Shown here: positions 8,577-17,676 of the stretch, piece by piece
Layout: every line of letters starts with the position of its first letter
Numbering within the stretch: position 1 is the first letter of the stretch
From: Spirochaetota bacterium
GTDB taxonomy: Bacteria; Spirochaetota; Brachyspiria; Brachyspirales; JACRPF01
DNA length: 64,000 nucleotides
Reading direction: 5' to 3'
Assembly: GCA_016214035.1 (NCBI GenBank)
Contig: JACRPF010000022.1
Coordinates: forward strand, 124,001-188,000
Position numbers and translations under genes: made by a program
Notes under the pieces: generated by a model
What the model was told of the DNA's origin: nothing
What the model saw: the letters and a program-made list of their open reading frames with translations, nothing else
The model's database searches: none

Positions 8577-9953
8577 ATGGAGTTCAACCGCATGCTGCGT
8601 GAATCATGGGCAGAAGTCATCCGTGCGCTCTGTGATGGAGCCGAAGACGGACCTACGGCCAGTATGCTGCATCAATGCGAATACGTCGCCGTAAACGGCA
8701 ACACCATTACGGTGAACGTCTCGGGCGAATTTGTACTCACCTATATAAAGAAGAATCTGCTCACCTCGATGAAAGCGATGCTTGCCGAAAAAGCGGGACA
8801 TCCCGTCGAGATTGCGTTTGCCATAGCGCCTGTTGCCGTTCCTGTGCAGGCTGTGCCCGCGCCGTCCGGTGATCGTAATCTGTTCGGTGATGTGGAACCG
8901 GGACCTGATAAACGGAAGTTCAAATCGAACCTCAACAGCGCGTTCACGTTTGAGAATTATATACGCGGCAAGAACAACGACTATGTCGTCGCGGTTGCGA
9001 CGCAGGTGGCGCTGACGCCCGGCACCACGCATAATCCTTTTTTCATCCACGGCGGTGTGGGTCTCGGCAAGACGCACATACTTCAGGCCATCGGCAACCG
9101 CATACTCGAACGTAATCCCGACAAGCGCGTGCATTATGTGGGCGGCGGGGCATTTGTCACGGAATTCGTCGACGCGCTTATGGGAAAAAATCCCAACAAG
9201 TTCAAGAACAAGTACCGTTCACTCGATGTGTTCCTGCTCGACGACATACAGCTCCTGCAGAAAGCCATGCAGACATCGAAGGAATTATTCGAGATATACC
9301 AGGAGCTCGAACAGCACGGACGGCAGATGGTATTCGTGAGCGACAGGCCGCCGCGGGAGCTTCAGCATCTCGATGAACGCCTCGTCAACCGGTTCGAGAA
9401 AAACATCGTCGCGTTCGTCGAACCGCCGCAGTATGAGACGCGGGTCGCCATCATACAGCGGAAGCTCAACGATATGGGGACGTCCATCGAGCAGGACATC
9501 ATCGATCATATCGCCCAGAACATCACCACCGATGTGCGTAAGATCGAAGGCGCGCTCAAAAGCTACATCGCGCGGCGCGACCTTATGGGGCAGACGTATA
9601 CGCTCGCGCAGTGCATCGATATGGAGATCTTCAGGGATTACTTCACCAAGGGCAACGAGGTAACGTCGGCGACCGTGAAGGAGATCATACGCGCGGCGGG
9701 CAAGGCATTCAATCTCCCGGCGGAGACCATCACCGGCAAGGAACGGACGCGGTCAATCGCCTATGTGCGGCAGCTTGCCATGTATCTTGCGCTGGAATTG
9801 TCGGGGAAATCAACCACGGAAGTGGGCAGCGAGTTCAGCCGTGATCACTCGACGGTAGTACATTCGCGGCAATGCATTGCGGAAGCGCTCAAGGAAGAGG
9901 ACCATGTCGCTCAGGATATCGAGAAAATAAAATATTTCCTCATCAACAGTTGA
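8577..9953 (+). CDS. dnaA: Chromosomal replication initiator protein DnaA
   Basis: A 458-residue AAA+ protein that binds DnaA boxes and opens the origin. Domain I covers about 1-85. After a short linker the ATPase begins with NPFFIHGG; Walker A is G159-GVGLGKT-H and Walker B is FLLDD (D222-D223). The arginine-finger region (VNRFEKN) is present. Domain IV carries the DNA-binding signature RDHSTVVHSRQCI near the C terminus. The gene is not next to dnaN, recF or gyrB: a membrane-protein gene diverges upstream and manA converges downstream. The origin may therefore lie elsewhere. Confidence 0.97.
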   Translation: MEFNRMLRESWAEVIRALCDGAEDGPTASMLHQCEYVAVNGNTITVNVSGEFVLTYIKKNLLTSMKAMLAEKAGHPVEIAFAIAPVAVPVQAVPAPSGDRNLFGDVEPGPDKRKFKSNLNSAFTFENYIRGKNNDYVVAVATQVALTPGTTHNPFFIHGGVGLGKTHILQAIGNRILERNPDKRVHYVGGGAFVTEFVDALMGKNPNKFKNKYRSLDVFLLDDIQLLQKAMQTSKELFEIYQELEQHGRQMVFVSDRPPRELQHLDERLVNRFEKNIVAFVEPPQYETRVAIIQRKLNDMGTSIEQDIIDHIAQNITTDVRKIEGALKSYIARRDLMGQTYTLAQCIDMEIFRDYFTKGNEVTSATVKEIIRAAGKAFNLPAETITGKERTRSIAYVRQLAMYLALELSGKSTTEVGSEFSRDHSTVVHSRQCIAEALKEEDHVAQDIEKIKYFLINS

Positions 9954-9962
9954 TAAGGCTCT

Positions 9963-10946
9963 TCAGCGCCAGACGCGCAGGAATTCGAGATTACCGGTTA
10001 CCGTGTACTCGCCCATGCTTGCGGGCAACAGCAGGCTTTCGCCTTTGACGAATGTTTCTTCACCTTTGTCGTAAAGAACGCTGCCCTCGCCGTTCACCGC
10101 GATGATTATCTCAAAACTTTCCTTGATGACTGTTGAACGCCGGTAGAGCGGCCGTGTACCGGAAAGATGAATCTCCTCGATGGAGAAAAAATCGCCGGTG
10201 ATGACCGGCGCCGTTTTACAGCCTTTCTCCGCAGTGAAATTCTTTTCAAGTTTCACCGCTTCATGGTCGTCGAAATTGATGACCGCAAGCGATTCGTCGA
10301 TGTGCAGTGTGCGCGGTTTGCCGTCGTCGTCAACGCGGTCCCAGTCATAGAGCCGGAACGTCAGGTCCGATGTCTGTTGAATCTCGGCGAGGACGATGCC
10401 TTCAAGTATGGCATGAACGCGTCCGGCGGGAAGATAGATGACATCGCCCGCCTTGACGGGTATGTATTTGAGCACGTCGGTGATGCGTTTTTCCTTAATC
10501 GCCGCTGAAAGGTCCTTTTTCTGAATGCCGTCGCCGAGTCCGACGATGAGGTGCGCGCCCTTTTTAGCGGCAAGTATGAACCATATCTCGGTTTTGCCGA
10601 ATGAGTTATGGTATTTTTTCGCATATGCGTTGTCCGGATGCACCTGAACAGACAGCTTGTCAGCGGCGTCGAGGAATTTCACGAGAAGCGGGAATTCATA
10701 CCGGTGCAGCGAAAACACCCGCTCACCCACGATAAGGTCTTTATATTCGACAATGAGGTCTTCAAGGCTCTTGCCGGCAAGGTCGCCGTTTGCCACGATG
10801 CTTTCGTCTTTGGGGACCGCCGATACTTCCCAGCTTTCTCCTATCTTGATATCGGGGCTTACGGGCTTATGAAACTCCCGGGCAAGGACGTTCCCGCCCC
10901 AGATTTTTTCCTTGAAAATCGGCTTGAACTTGAATGGATAGAACAT
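9963..10946 (-). CDS. manA: Mannose-6-phosphate isomerase, class I
   Basis: A 327-residue cupin-fold zinc enzyme that interconverts mannose 6-phosphate and fructose 6-phosphate. Visible features are the N-terminal KPIFKEKIWGG, the zinc-binding QVHPDN, GKTEIWFIL, and the later PAGRVHAILEG with another ligand histidine. The length matches the short Bacillus-type enzyme. I chose the ATG at 10946 rather than the upstream start at 10973, because GGGAG stands 4 nt before it and the protein then begins MFYPFKF like its relatives. It converges with dnaA and diverges from gpmI. Confidence 0.93.
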   Translation of the reverse strand: MFYPFKFKPIFKEKIWGGNVLAREFHKPVSPDIKIGESWEVSAVPKDESIVANGDLAGKSLEDLIVEYKDLIVGERVFSLHRYEFPLLVKFLDAADKLSVQVHPDNAYAKKYHNSFGKTEIWFILAAKKGAHLIVGLGDGIQKKDLSAAIKEKRITDVLKYIPVKAGDVIYLPAGRVHAILEGIVLAEIQQTSDLTFRLYDWDRVDDDGKPRTLHIDESLAVINFDDHEAVKLEKNFTAEKGCKTAPVITGDFFSIEEIHLSGTRPLYRRSTVIKESFEIIIAVNGEGSVLYDKGEETFVKGESLLLPASMGEYTVTGNLEFLRVWR

Positions 10947-10975
10947 ATATCTCCCATTGATTAAGAATCGCATCT

Positions 10976-11003
10976 ATTATACCGCTACGGCCGAATATTT
11001 CAA
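10976..11003 (-). promoter_or_regulatory. Promoter of manA
   Basis: Read on the minus strand: TTGAAA (11003-10998), 16-nt spacer, TATAAT (10981-10976), about 30 nt before the manA ATG. Confidence 0.75.
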
Positions 11004-11048
11004 TGAGCGATGCGGCTATTTATAATCCCGGAAAGCGGTAAATTTTTC

Positions 11049-11076
11049 TTGACAAGCCCTCAGCATGGGATATAAT
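11049..11076 (+). promoter_or_regulatory. Promoter of gpmI
   Basis: TTGACA (11049-11054), 16-nt spacer, TATAAT (11071-11076): both boxes at full consensus. AAGGAG (11105-11110) follows, then GTG at 11117. Confidence 0.85.
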
Positions 11077-11116
11077 GGGTCAACTTTTCAGCAGTGCCAT
11101 TAATAAGGAGACATTC

Positions 11117-12640
11117 GTGCCCAATCGCGTTGCGCTCATCATTCTCGACGGGTATGCGCTTTCTAAACGCACCGACGGCAATGCCATCGCCATGGCGAAA
11201 CACCCGTTCCTCGATTCGCTCTTCAAAGACTATCCGAACAGTTCGCTGGTTTCCTGCGGCGAGGCGGTGGGTCTTCCCGAAGGGCAGATGGGCAACAGCG
11301 AAGTGGGTCATCTCAACATCGGCGCGGGGCGCATTGTCTATCAGAGCCTCACGCGTGTGTCAAAATCGATACGCGACGGAGATTTTTTCACCAACCCGGT
11401 GCTCCGCGACGGTATCGAACATTGCGCCAGGAACAGAACGGCGCTGCATCTCATCGGACTTGTATCCGACGGCGGCGTGCACAGCCACCTCGATCACCTC
11501 TATGCCTTTCTTGCGTTTGCGAAAAAGAACAATGTCCGCGACGTTTTTCTTCACGCCGATCTCGACGGACGCGATGTCCCGCCGCGCTCGGCGATACCGT
11601 ATCTCAAAGCAGTTGAGGAAAAGATGCGCGAGATCGGCATCGGTAAAATCGCCACGGTGAGCGGCCGGTATTACGGCATGGATCGTGACAAACGCTGGGA
11701 TCGCGTTCAGAAGGCGTACGATGCATACGTACTCGGCCAGGGCGTTACCGCGGATTCAGCCGTTGCGGCGGTAGAAAAGAGTTATGCGGCTGATACGGAC
11801 GATGAGTTCTGCCTGCCGACGGTCATCACGAAGGATGGTAAACCCGTTGGAACAATCAACGATAACGATACGGTAATCTGCTTCAATTTCAGACCCGACC
11901 GTGTGCGCGAGATAACGGACGCCATCGCGAATGACGGATTCAACGGATTTCCGCGTGCGAAGAAAGTATCTGTGAAGTACATCTGCCTCACGCAGTATGA
12001 CGAGAAATTCGACCTGCCGGTTGCTTTTCATCCCGAGCATCTCACGAATATCCTCGCCGAGGTGCTTGCGGCAAACAAGATTACCGAACTGCGCATTGCC
12101 GAGACGGAAAAATACGCGCACGTCACGTTCTTCTTCAACGGGCAGATAGAAAAGGAATTCCCGGGTGAGGAACGCGTGCTCATCCCGTCGCCGAAAGTGG
12201 CCACGTACGATATGAAACCCGAGATGAGCGCACCCGAGGTTGCCGACAAGACCGTCGAGCTTATCAACGCTGAAAAATATGATGTCATCATCATGAACTT
12301 CGCGAACTGCGATATGGTGGGCCATACCGGCGTCATCCCCGCGGCGGTCAAGGCCGTTGAAGCGGTCGATGCTGCCGTGAAAAAAGTCGTCGAGGCGTTC
12401 CTTGCGAAAGGCGGCGAGGTGCTCATCACCGCAGACCACGGCAACGCCGACGAGATGCTCATGGAGGACGGCTCAGTGTCCACGCAGCATTCGCTTAATC
12501 CGGTGCCTATCATCGCCGTATCGAAGAAGAAGTATGCGATTCGTTCCGGCGGCGGTCTTGCCGACATCGCGCCGACCATGCTCAAATTGCTCGGCGTAGC
12601 GAAACCTAAGGAAATGACGGGCGAAAGCCTGTTACAATAA
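11117..12640 (+). CDS. gpmI: 2,3-bisphosphoglycerate-independent phosphoglycerate mutase
   Basis: A 507-residue glycolytic enzyme that converts 3- to 2-phosphoglycerate using two Mn ions and a phosphoserine intermediate. The start LIILDGYALS holds the first metal aspartate, GNSEVGHLNIGAGR holds the catalytic serine, and HADLDGRDVPPRSA is the family signature. NCDMVGHTG and TADHGNADEM give further metal ligands. The open frame extends up to 11075, but that would begin inside the -10 box. The GTG at 11117 has AAGGAG six bases upstream and places the protein start as in homologues. secG follows 20 nt downstream. Confidence 0.96.
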   Translation: MPNRVALIILDGYALSKRTDGNAIAMAKHPFLDSLFKDYPNSSLVSCGEAVGLPEGQMGNSEVGHLNIGAGRIVYQSLTRVSKSIRDGDFFTNPVLRDGIEHCARNRTALHLIGLVSDGGVHSHLDHLYAFLAFAKKNNVRDVFLHADLDGRDVPPRSAIPYLKAVEEKMREIGIGKIATVSGRYYGMDRDKRWDRVQKAYDAYVLGQGVTADSAVAAVEKSYAADTDDEFCLPTVITKDGKPVGTINDNDTVICFNFRPDRVREITDAIANDGFNGFPRAKKVSVKYICLTQYDEKFDLPVAFHPEHLTNILAEVLAANKITELRIAETEKYAHVTFFFNGQIEKEFPGEERVLIPSPKVATYDMKPEMSAPEVADKTVELINAEKYDVIIMNFANCDMVGHTGVIPAAVKAVEAVDAAVKKVVEAFLAKGGEVLITADHGNADEMLMEDGSVSTQHSLNPVPIIAVSKKKYAIRSGGGLADIAPTMLKLLGVAKPKEMTGESLLQ

Positions 12641-12660
12641 AACCTAACTAAGGATTTTTT

Positions 12661-13038
12661 ATGGATGCAGTGATACTCGGTCTCGAAATAGTCTACGGCA
12701 TTGTTGCAGTGCTGCTCATTCTGCTCGTACTCGTGCAGGGCGGAAAGGCGGAAGGGCTTTTTGCCTCCGCTCAGGCGAACGTGCTTGGCGGCCGCGGCGG
12801 TGACATCCTCACGCGGATCACGAGCGTACTTGCGACCATTTTCATCGTGGGCGCTCTGGTCATATCGTTTCTGATAAGTTCGCAGAAAAGCGCCACGGAA
12901 AAGCTCATCGACAAGGGCGGTGACGCAACGACGGACGCGCCCGCGCTCACCACGTCGACAAACGTGCAGGACGCATTGTCAAATGCCGCTCCCGCTCCGA
13001 CGACGACTCCCGCCCCCGTCAAACCCGCAGCGAAATAA
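12661..13038 (+). CDS. secG: Preprotein translocase subunit SecG
   Basis: A 125-residue inner-membrane protein of the SecYEG channel. The two helices (about 5-26 and 55-78) and the conserved LVQGGKAEGLFA and GGRGGDILTR loop between them are clear. A ~40-residue tail rich in Ala, Thr and Pro follows the second helix and is longer than in E. coli. AAGGA lies before the ATG. It is cotranscribed with gpmI and moxR (13 nt gap to the latter). Confidence 0.94.
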   Translation: MDAVILGLEIVYGIVAVLLILLVLVQGGKAEGLFASAQANVLGGRGGDILTRITSVLATIFIVGALVISFLISSQKSATEKLIDKGGDATTDAPALTTSTNVQDALSNAAPAPTTTPAPVKPAAK

Positions 13039-13050
13039 GCGCGGCTCCCG

Positions 13051-14019
13051 ATGTCCAGGGGCATTGTACAAGAACTTAAGTCCATTGCGCATTCGTATGA
13101 GTCTATAAAAACCGAGATAGGCAAGGTCATCGTCGGTCAGGAGGAGAGTGTCACCTTCCTCTGTGCCGCGCTCCTGTCGGACGGGCATCTCTTGCTCGAA
13201 GGCGTTCCCGGTCTCGGGAAGACTTTGCTCGTACAGTCGTTCGCCCGGGCAAGCGGCCTTTCCTTTTCACGCATTCAATTCACGCCCGACCTCCTGCCGC
13301 AGGACATCACCGGCAGCGAAATAATTGATGAAAGCCGGGGCAAACGCGAATTCCGTTTCGTCAAAGGGCCGGTGTTCGCCAATATGCTCCTCGCCGATGA
13401 GATCAACCGCACACCGCCGAAGACGCAGGCGGCGCTCCTTGAGGCGATGCAGGAGCGTCAGGTCACCAGTTACGGCACAACGCATCCGCTTCCCGCGCCG
13501 TTTCTTGTCATGGCCACCCAGAACCCCATCGAACATGAAGGAACGTATCCGCTTCCCGAAGCGCAGCTTGACCGTTTCATGTTCCATCTCAAACTCGGCT
13601 ATCCCTCGCTCGACGAGGAAACAACCATCGCGCAGACCAATGCGTTCGCGAAGATAGACACCGTGAAGCCGGTGATTCATGAACGCGAGATACGACGCAT
13701 GCAGGCGGTAATCCGCGAAGTGCCCGTGGGCAAAGCGGCGGTTGAATATGCCGTGCGCATCGTACGCGCCTCGCGTCCCGATACTGACGCTGCTGCAAAA
13801 ATAAAATCATACATCGCGTACGGGGCGGGTCCCCGTGCAAGTCAGTATCTCATTCTCGCGGCGAAGGCGTATGCCGCCATACACGGGAACGATGTGGTCA
13901 ATAAAAAAGAGATTGATGCGGTATTGCCGTCGGTGCTCCGTCATCGCGTCATATTCAATTTCCAGGGACTCGCCGAGGGCTATACGTTTCAGGATGTGCT
14001 TGCATGGATACGCGCTTGA
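13051..14019 (+). CDS. MoxR family AAA+ ATPase
   Basis: A 322-residue chaperone-like ATPase. Walker A is GVPGLGKTL near residue 52; Walker B is MLLADEINR; sensor 1 is VMATQNP; the arginine region is PEAQLDRFMF. MoxR proteins usually sit beside DUF58 and VWA-domain genes and help assemble metalloenzymes or envelope complexes. No such partner is seen here. Instead the gene overlaps by 16 nt the start of a lipoprotein gene with a zinc-peptidase motif, which suggests translational coupling and perhaps a functional link. Confidence 0.93.
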   Translation: MSRGIVQELKSIAHSYESIKTEIGKVIVGQEESVTFLCAALLSDGHLLLEGVPGLGKTLLVQSFARASGLSFSRIQFTPDLLPQDITGSEIIDESRGKREFRFVKGPVFANMLLADEINRTPPKTQAALLEAMQERQVTSYGTTHPLPAPFLVMATQNPIEHEGTYPLPEAQLDRFMFHLKLGYPSLDEETTIAQTNAFAKIDTVKPVIHEREIRRMQAVIREVPVGKAAVEYAVRIVRASRPDTDAAAKIKSYIAYGAGPRASQYLILAAKAYAAIHGNDVVNKKEIDAVLPSVLRHRVIFNFQGLAEGYTFQDVLAWIRA

Positions 14020-15005
14020 GGACCGCGGTCTTCGCGGTCGTTTGTGCAGCACTCATGGCGATCATATCGTGCAATGACGCCGAACGTACGGTATTATCAT
14101 CGCCGGTGCGCGCGTTATCGAATTATACGTTCAGCCCGGCATCCTCATTGCAGGAGCGCGTTGTTCCGGCTCCGCAATTCATGCTCTCGTATCTGCGCGC
14201 CATGGACCAGCGCAGCGATTACAGCAATCATGTGTTCACCGCGGAAGAACAACGTACCGTGAACGACGCTATCGCGCTATTACCTTCCGCGGTGTCATCG
14301 ATCATGCGTGAACGGCTTGTCGCGTTTTATTTTGTGGATAATTTTCTCGGCGGCGGCATGGCAGACTGGCTGTTCGACGGGCGCTCCAACGTCTACTGCT
14401 TCCTTATTTTCAATCCGGCAACACTAACGCAGTCGGTCTCCTCGTGGCTTACGATGAAAGACAGTTCCTGTTTCATCCCGGACGGGACGAACCGCGTTGT
14501 CGTCAATTGCGGAGAACGGTATCGCGCATTTCTGTATATACTGCTGCACGAGGGTACGCATGCGGCCGATTATGCCGGTGAAATAACGCCGTATACCGAA
14601 CGCACGCTCTTCACGCTGCAGCGGCGTACCGTATCGGCGAAACCGTTTACCGACCGTGTGTGGGCTTCGTACAATGTGCCCGAACGGAAATATGATTTCC
14701 CGTTGCGGACGAACATCACGGTATACGGATTCGGCGGCGGGCCGAAGATCGCCATGCGCGATGCGGCGGCACTGTATCGATCGCTCATGCAAACGCCGTT
14801 CGTGTCGCTGTACGCGGCAACATCATGGGCAGAGGATCTTGCCGATAACACGGCGCTGCGGTATATGACGGAAACGCTCAGGATACCCTATGTCATATCG
14901 GTGGTGAGCAATAAAATCGACAGCGTCACGGTGCGTCCTGCGGAACATGCGCTGGTGCGTCATCGAACGAACAGACTGATCCCCGGCGAAGGTAAAAAGC
15001 AGTGA
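14004..15005 (+). CDS. Lipoprotein with HEGTH zinc-metallopeptidase motif
   Basis: A 333-residue predicted lipoprotein of no family I recognise. A signal peptide ends in AIISC (lipid-attachment Cys23). In the middle lies ILLHEGTHAADY, in which H182-E-G-T-H186 fits the HExxH zinc motif of gluzincins. A possible third ligand is in the following helices (for example the TSWAEDLADN region with E and D residues), but I cannot fix it. The protein would act at the outer or inner membrane surface. The start codon lies inside moxR (16-nt overlap). Peptidase activity is inference from one motif. Confidence 0.65.
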   Translation: MDTRLRTAVFAVVCAALMAIISCNDAERTVLSSPVRALSNYTFSPASSLQERVVPAPQFMLSYLRAMDQRSDYSNHVFTAEEQRTVNDAIALLPSAVSSIMRERLVAFYFVDNFLGGGMADWLFDGRSNVYCFLIFNPATLTQSVSSWLTMKDSSCFIPDGTNRVVVNCGERYRAFLYILLHEGTHAADYAGEITPYTERTLFTLQRRTVSAKPFTDRVWASYNVPERKYDFPLRTNITVYGFGGGPKIAMRDAAALYRSLMQTPFVSLYAATSWAEDLADNTALRYMTETLRIPYVISVVSNKIDSVTVRPAEHALVRHRTNRLIPGEGKKQ

Positions 15006-15028
15006 AAACGGCATCTCCTTATGTAAAC

Positions 15029-15057
15029 TTGACAATTCATATCAATTATACCATACT
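15029..15057 (+). promoter_or_regulatory. Promoter of the coiled-coil gene
   Basis: TTGACA (15029-15034), 17-nt spacer, CATACT (15052-15057), about 40 nt before the ATG at 15097. Confidence 0.7.
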
Positions 15058-15096
15058 GAAGTTGTGCCGTGATCGGAATCATTTCCGGGGCATTTT

Positions 15097-15597
15097 ATGA
15101 AGACGTTAGACCACGTGAGCGGAGTTCAGCAGGTGAGCAGTTCGAGCGACCAGAATCTATGGGAAGAAAACCTTGTTTTAAAGGCGCAGATAGCTTCCTA
15201 CCGCGAACGTGTAGCCGACATGGAAAAAAAGCTCGACTATACGGCAAAAATTGTTCTTCTGTACGAGAACATACTCCGCTATAACAAAGAAGAAGCGAAG
15301 GTGATGGACAGCGAGATACAGGCGCGTGAACTCACGCTTGAGCTCGCACGCACGGAACTCCTTGACGCTTTTGAAAAGATCAAAGCACGCGAGAATGAGT
15401 CCACGCTCGCGCGCAATCAGATACAGAGTCAGGATGCCATTGTAAAAGAACTGAAGGACGAGAATCTCAGGCTCAAGCGCATCATCGAAAAATTCAAGAA
15501 CAGTGTTCCGTCCGTTCATACGACAGCAAAGAATGCGTCGGTCCATGAAAAACCGGCGCGGAGCCGCACGGTAAAAAAACGCGCACATTCGGCGTAG
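15097..15597 (+). CDS. Coiled-coil protein of unknown function
   Basis: A 166-residue soluble protein. Residues ~20-130 show heptad-like spacing of Leu/Ile/Ala with many Glu, Lys and Arg, as in a long coiled coil (YRERVADMEKKLDYTAKIV; ELKDENLRLKRIIEKFKN). The last ~30 residues are very basic (EKPARSRTVKKRAHSA) and could touch nucleic acid or acidic lipids. No signal peptide or membrane helix is seen. It has its own promoter and lies 9 nt before an AraC regulator, so the two may be cotranscribed. I cannot assign a function. Confidence 0.6.
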   Translation: MKTLDHVSGVQQVSSSSDQNLWEENLVLKAQIASYRERVADMEKKLDYTAKIVLLYENILRYNKEEAKVMDSEIQARELTLELARTELLDAFEKIKARENESTLARNQIQSQDAIVKELKDENLRLKRIIEKFKNSVPSVHTTAKNASVHEKPARSRTVKKRAHSA

Positions 15598-15606
15598 ATA
15601 ATCTTC

Positions 15607-16539
15607 ATGTGGCCGCTCGTCTATGCGCCCCGAACCCATGCCGCGTATGCAATCATCCCGGCGCACATCAACTATACGACAATCCCGCGCGATATGCGCA
15701 CCGCGGAGCATCGTCACCGGGTCTATCATCTTATGTTCTTCATCGATGGCGAGGCGCTCATTGAACATTCACGCGGAACGTTTTCCGTGCGGGAGAAGGA
15801 CATCATCGTCATCGACCCGAACGATAAACATGTCTTCATAACACGCGAGCGTGATGTCGTCTATTTTACGTTTAATTTTTCGCTCATCCAGGCAGCAGCA
15901 GCTGAAAAAGCGGGTGATGATTTCGCCAAACGGATCCGCGAACACGCATATATCGAGACTAACGGCGAAACGAAGACGCTCGCTCAGCTGTTCGGCACTG
16001 CCCAAAACGATATACACATCCGTTATGATGCGGCGCAGTGGGACAGCATCCGTGTCGCCATCGACGGCCTGAATGCGAGCCGTCTCGAATATTTTATCGA
16101 CCCTTCCGCTCCGTCGTATGCGGAGGATGTGGTGCTTCACGGCGGTGATATTGCCGCGTTCTTCCACCGCTTTATGCTCTTCACAGCGTACCGGCAGCCG
16201 TCGCGCGGAGCATCGGGAGACGATATCGCGGCAAAGATAGTGGCGTATCTGAAACATACGGTTGAAAAAAAATATTCGCTCAAAGCACTCGCCGCGCATA
16301 TGAAATACACGCCGAATTATCTCTGCGGTCATTTCAAGAAAGTCACCGGCATGAGCATAGCCCGCTATTACAACCGGCTTAAGATAGAACAGGCGTGCAA
16401 TTACCTCCGGGCCACGAACCTGTCGGTCACCGATATCGCCTATAGGCTCGACTTCAGCTCGTCGCAGCATTTCGCCCGCAATTTCAAGCAGGAAAAGAAG
16501 CTGTCCCCGCGCGAATACCGCGAACGGGTTGCGCAGTAA
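15607..16539 (+). CDS. AraC family transcriptional regulator
   Basis: A 310-residue regulator. The N-terminal half is a cupin-like ligand-binding domain (HLMFFIDGEALIEHSRG, DIIVIDPNDKHVF). The C-terminal ~100 residues carry two helix-turn-helix motifs (YSLKALAAHMKYTPNYLCGHFKKVTG and IAYRLDFSSSQHFARNFKQ, then LSPREYR). The start at 15607 has no good ribosome site; a later Met in MRTAEHRHRV is an alternative. The sugar operon 16632-21059 begins 92 nt downstream, so this protein is the likely controller of that operon. The ligand is probably a sugar, by context. Confidence 0.88.
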   Translation: MWPLVYAPRTHAAYAIIPAHINYTTIPRDMRTAEHRHRVYHLMFFIDGEALIEHSRGTFSVREKDIIVIDPNDKHVFITRERDVVYFTFNFSLIQAAAAEKAGDDFAKRIREHAYIETNGETKTLAQLFGTAQNDIHIRYDAAQWDSIRVAIDGLNASRLEYFIDPSAPSYAEDVVLHGGDIAAFFHRFMLFTAYRQPSRGASGDDIAAKIVAYLKHTVEKKYSLKALAAHMKYTPNYLCGHFKKVTGMSIARYYNRLKIEQACNYLRATNLSVTDIAYRLDFSSSQHFARNFKQEKKLSPREYRERVAQ

Positions 16540-16577
16540 CGATAATAATATCGTATACATGCGCGATAATGCGGTGA

Positions 16578-16606
16578 TTGCACACTTCACCGTCCGTGGA
16601 TATACT
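16578..16606 (+). promoter_or_regulatory. Promoter of the sugar operon
   Basis: TTGCAC (16578-16583), 17-nt spacer, TATACT (16601-16606). GAGG stands before the ATG at 16632. Upstream of it lies GTATACATGC (near 16553), a ten-base word seen again near 19534 before the GH29 gene. Confidence 0.7.
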
Positions 16607-16631
16607 ATGCTCATCCGACTGCGAGGTAATT

Positions 16632-17663
16632 ATGCAAGCACTGGTACACACCGCTCCGAACCGTTTTGAGATGCGCGATGTCCCGATACCGGTCATCGGC
16701 GGGAAGGATGTGCTTGTTCGCGTTCAGGCGGTCGGCATCTGCGGGAGCGACGTGCACGGCATGACGGGAAAGACGGGACGCCGCAAACCGCCGGTCATCA
16801 TGGGTCATGAAGCCGCAGGCATCATCGAAAAAACGGGAAGTGATGTGACATCGTTCAAGCCGGGTGACCGCGTCACGTTCGACTCGACGATATACTGCGG
16901 TGTCTGCGCGTTCTGCAGAAGCGGCCGCGTGAACCTCTGCGACAACCGCCGCGTGCTCGGCGTATCCTGCGATGAATACCGGCAGGACGGCGCCATGGCG
17001 GAATACGTGGCCGTACCGGAACACATACTGTACCGTCTTCCGGAAACCATGTCGTTCGAGGAAGGTGCGATGATAGAGGCGCTTTCCATCGGCGTTCATG
17101 CCGTCGAACGCACACTGCTCGCGAAAGGCGATACGGTCGTCATCGTGGGCTGCGGCATCATCGGGCTCATGACACTGCAGGCCGCGCGCGCGAAAGGCGC
17201 GGGAACGATAATTGCAGTGGATCTTGATGCCAACAAACTGTCGCTCGCGAAAAAGTTCGGCGCTTCAGTACTCATCGACCCGTCGAAAACAGACGTGGTC
17301 AAAGCGGTGTTTGATGCAACCGGCGGTAAAGGTGCCGATGCGGCATTCGAAGCGGTGGGCATAACACAGACTGTTGCCACTGCGGTCAAATCCGTACGCA
17401 AGGGCGGCGAAGTCACACTCGTGGGCAATCTCGCTCCCGAAGTGACCTTTCCGCTGCAGAGCGTGGTGACACGCGAGATACGCGTGAACGGGTCATGCGC
17501 CTCGGCAGGTGAATATCCGCGCTGTCTTGAACTCATCGCGACTGGCAACGTTGATGTGAAGACACTTATCAGTAAAACAGTGCCGCTGGCGGAAGGCGAG
17601 CGCTGGTTCAACGTACTGCTTGAGAACAAAGAGCCGTTATTTAAAGTCGTATTGAAACCGTAA
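16632..17663 (+). CDS. Zinc-dependent medium-chain alcohol dehydrogenase
   Basis: A 343-residue NAD(P)-dependent dehydrogenase of the sorbitol/threonine dehydrogenase type. The catalytic zinc site shows in GICGSDVHG and GHEAAGII. The structural zinc cysteines lie in YCGVCAFCRSGRVNLC. The nucleotide fold is marked by VIVGCGIIGLM with the usual Asp at the end of the next strand (IAVDLD). The open frame reaches 16578, but the ATG at 16632 has GAGG upstream and matches homologues. It is the first gene of a four-gene operon with an SDR, an aldo/keto reductase and a GH29 enzyme, probably oxidising a sugar or polyol. Confidence 0.9.
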   Translation: MQALVHTAPNRFEMRDVPIPVIGGKDVLVRVQAVGICGSDVHGMTGKTGRRKPPVIMGHEAAGIIEKTGSDVTSFKPGDRVTFDSTIYCGVCAFCRSGRVNLCDNRRVLGVSCDEYRQDGAMAEYVAVPEHILYRLPETMSFEEGAMIEALSIGVHAVERTLLAKGDTVVIVGCGIIGLMTLQAARAKGAGTIIAVDLDANKLSLAKKFGASVLIDPSKTDVVKAVFDATGGKGADAAFEAVGITQTVATAVKSVRKGGEVTLVGNLAPEVTFPLQSVVTREIRVNGSCASAGEYPRCLELIATGNVDVKTLISKTVPLAEGERWFNVLLENKEPLFKVVLKP

Positions 17664-17676
17664 TAAGGAGCCGCAC

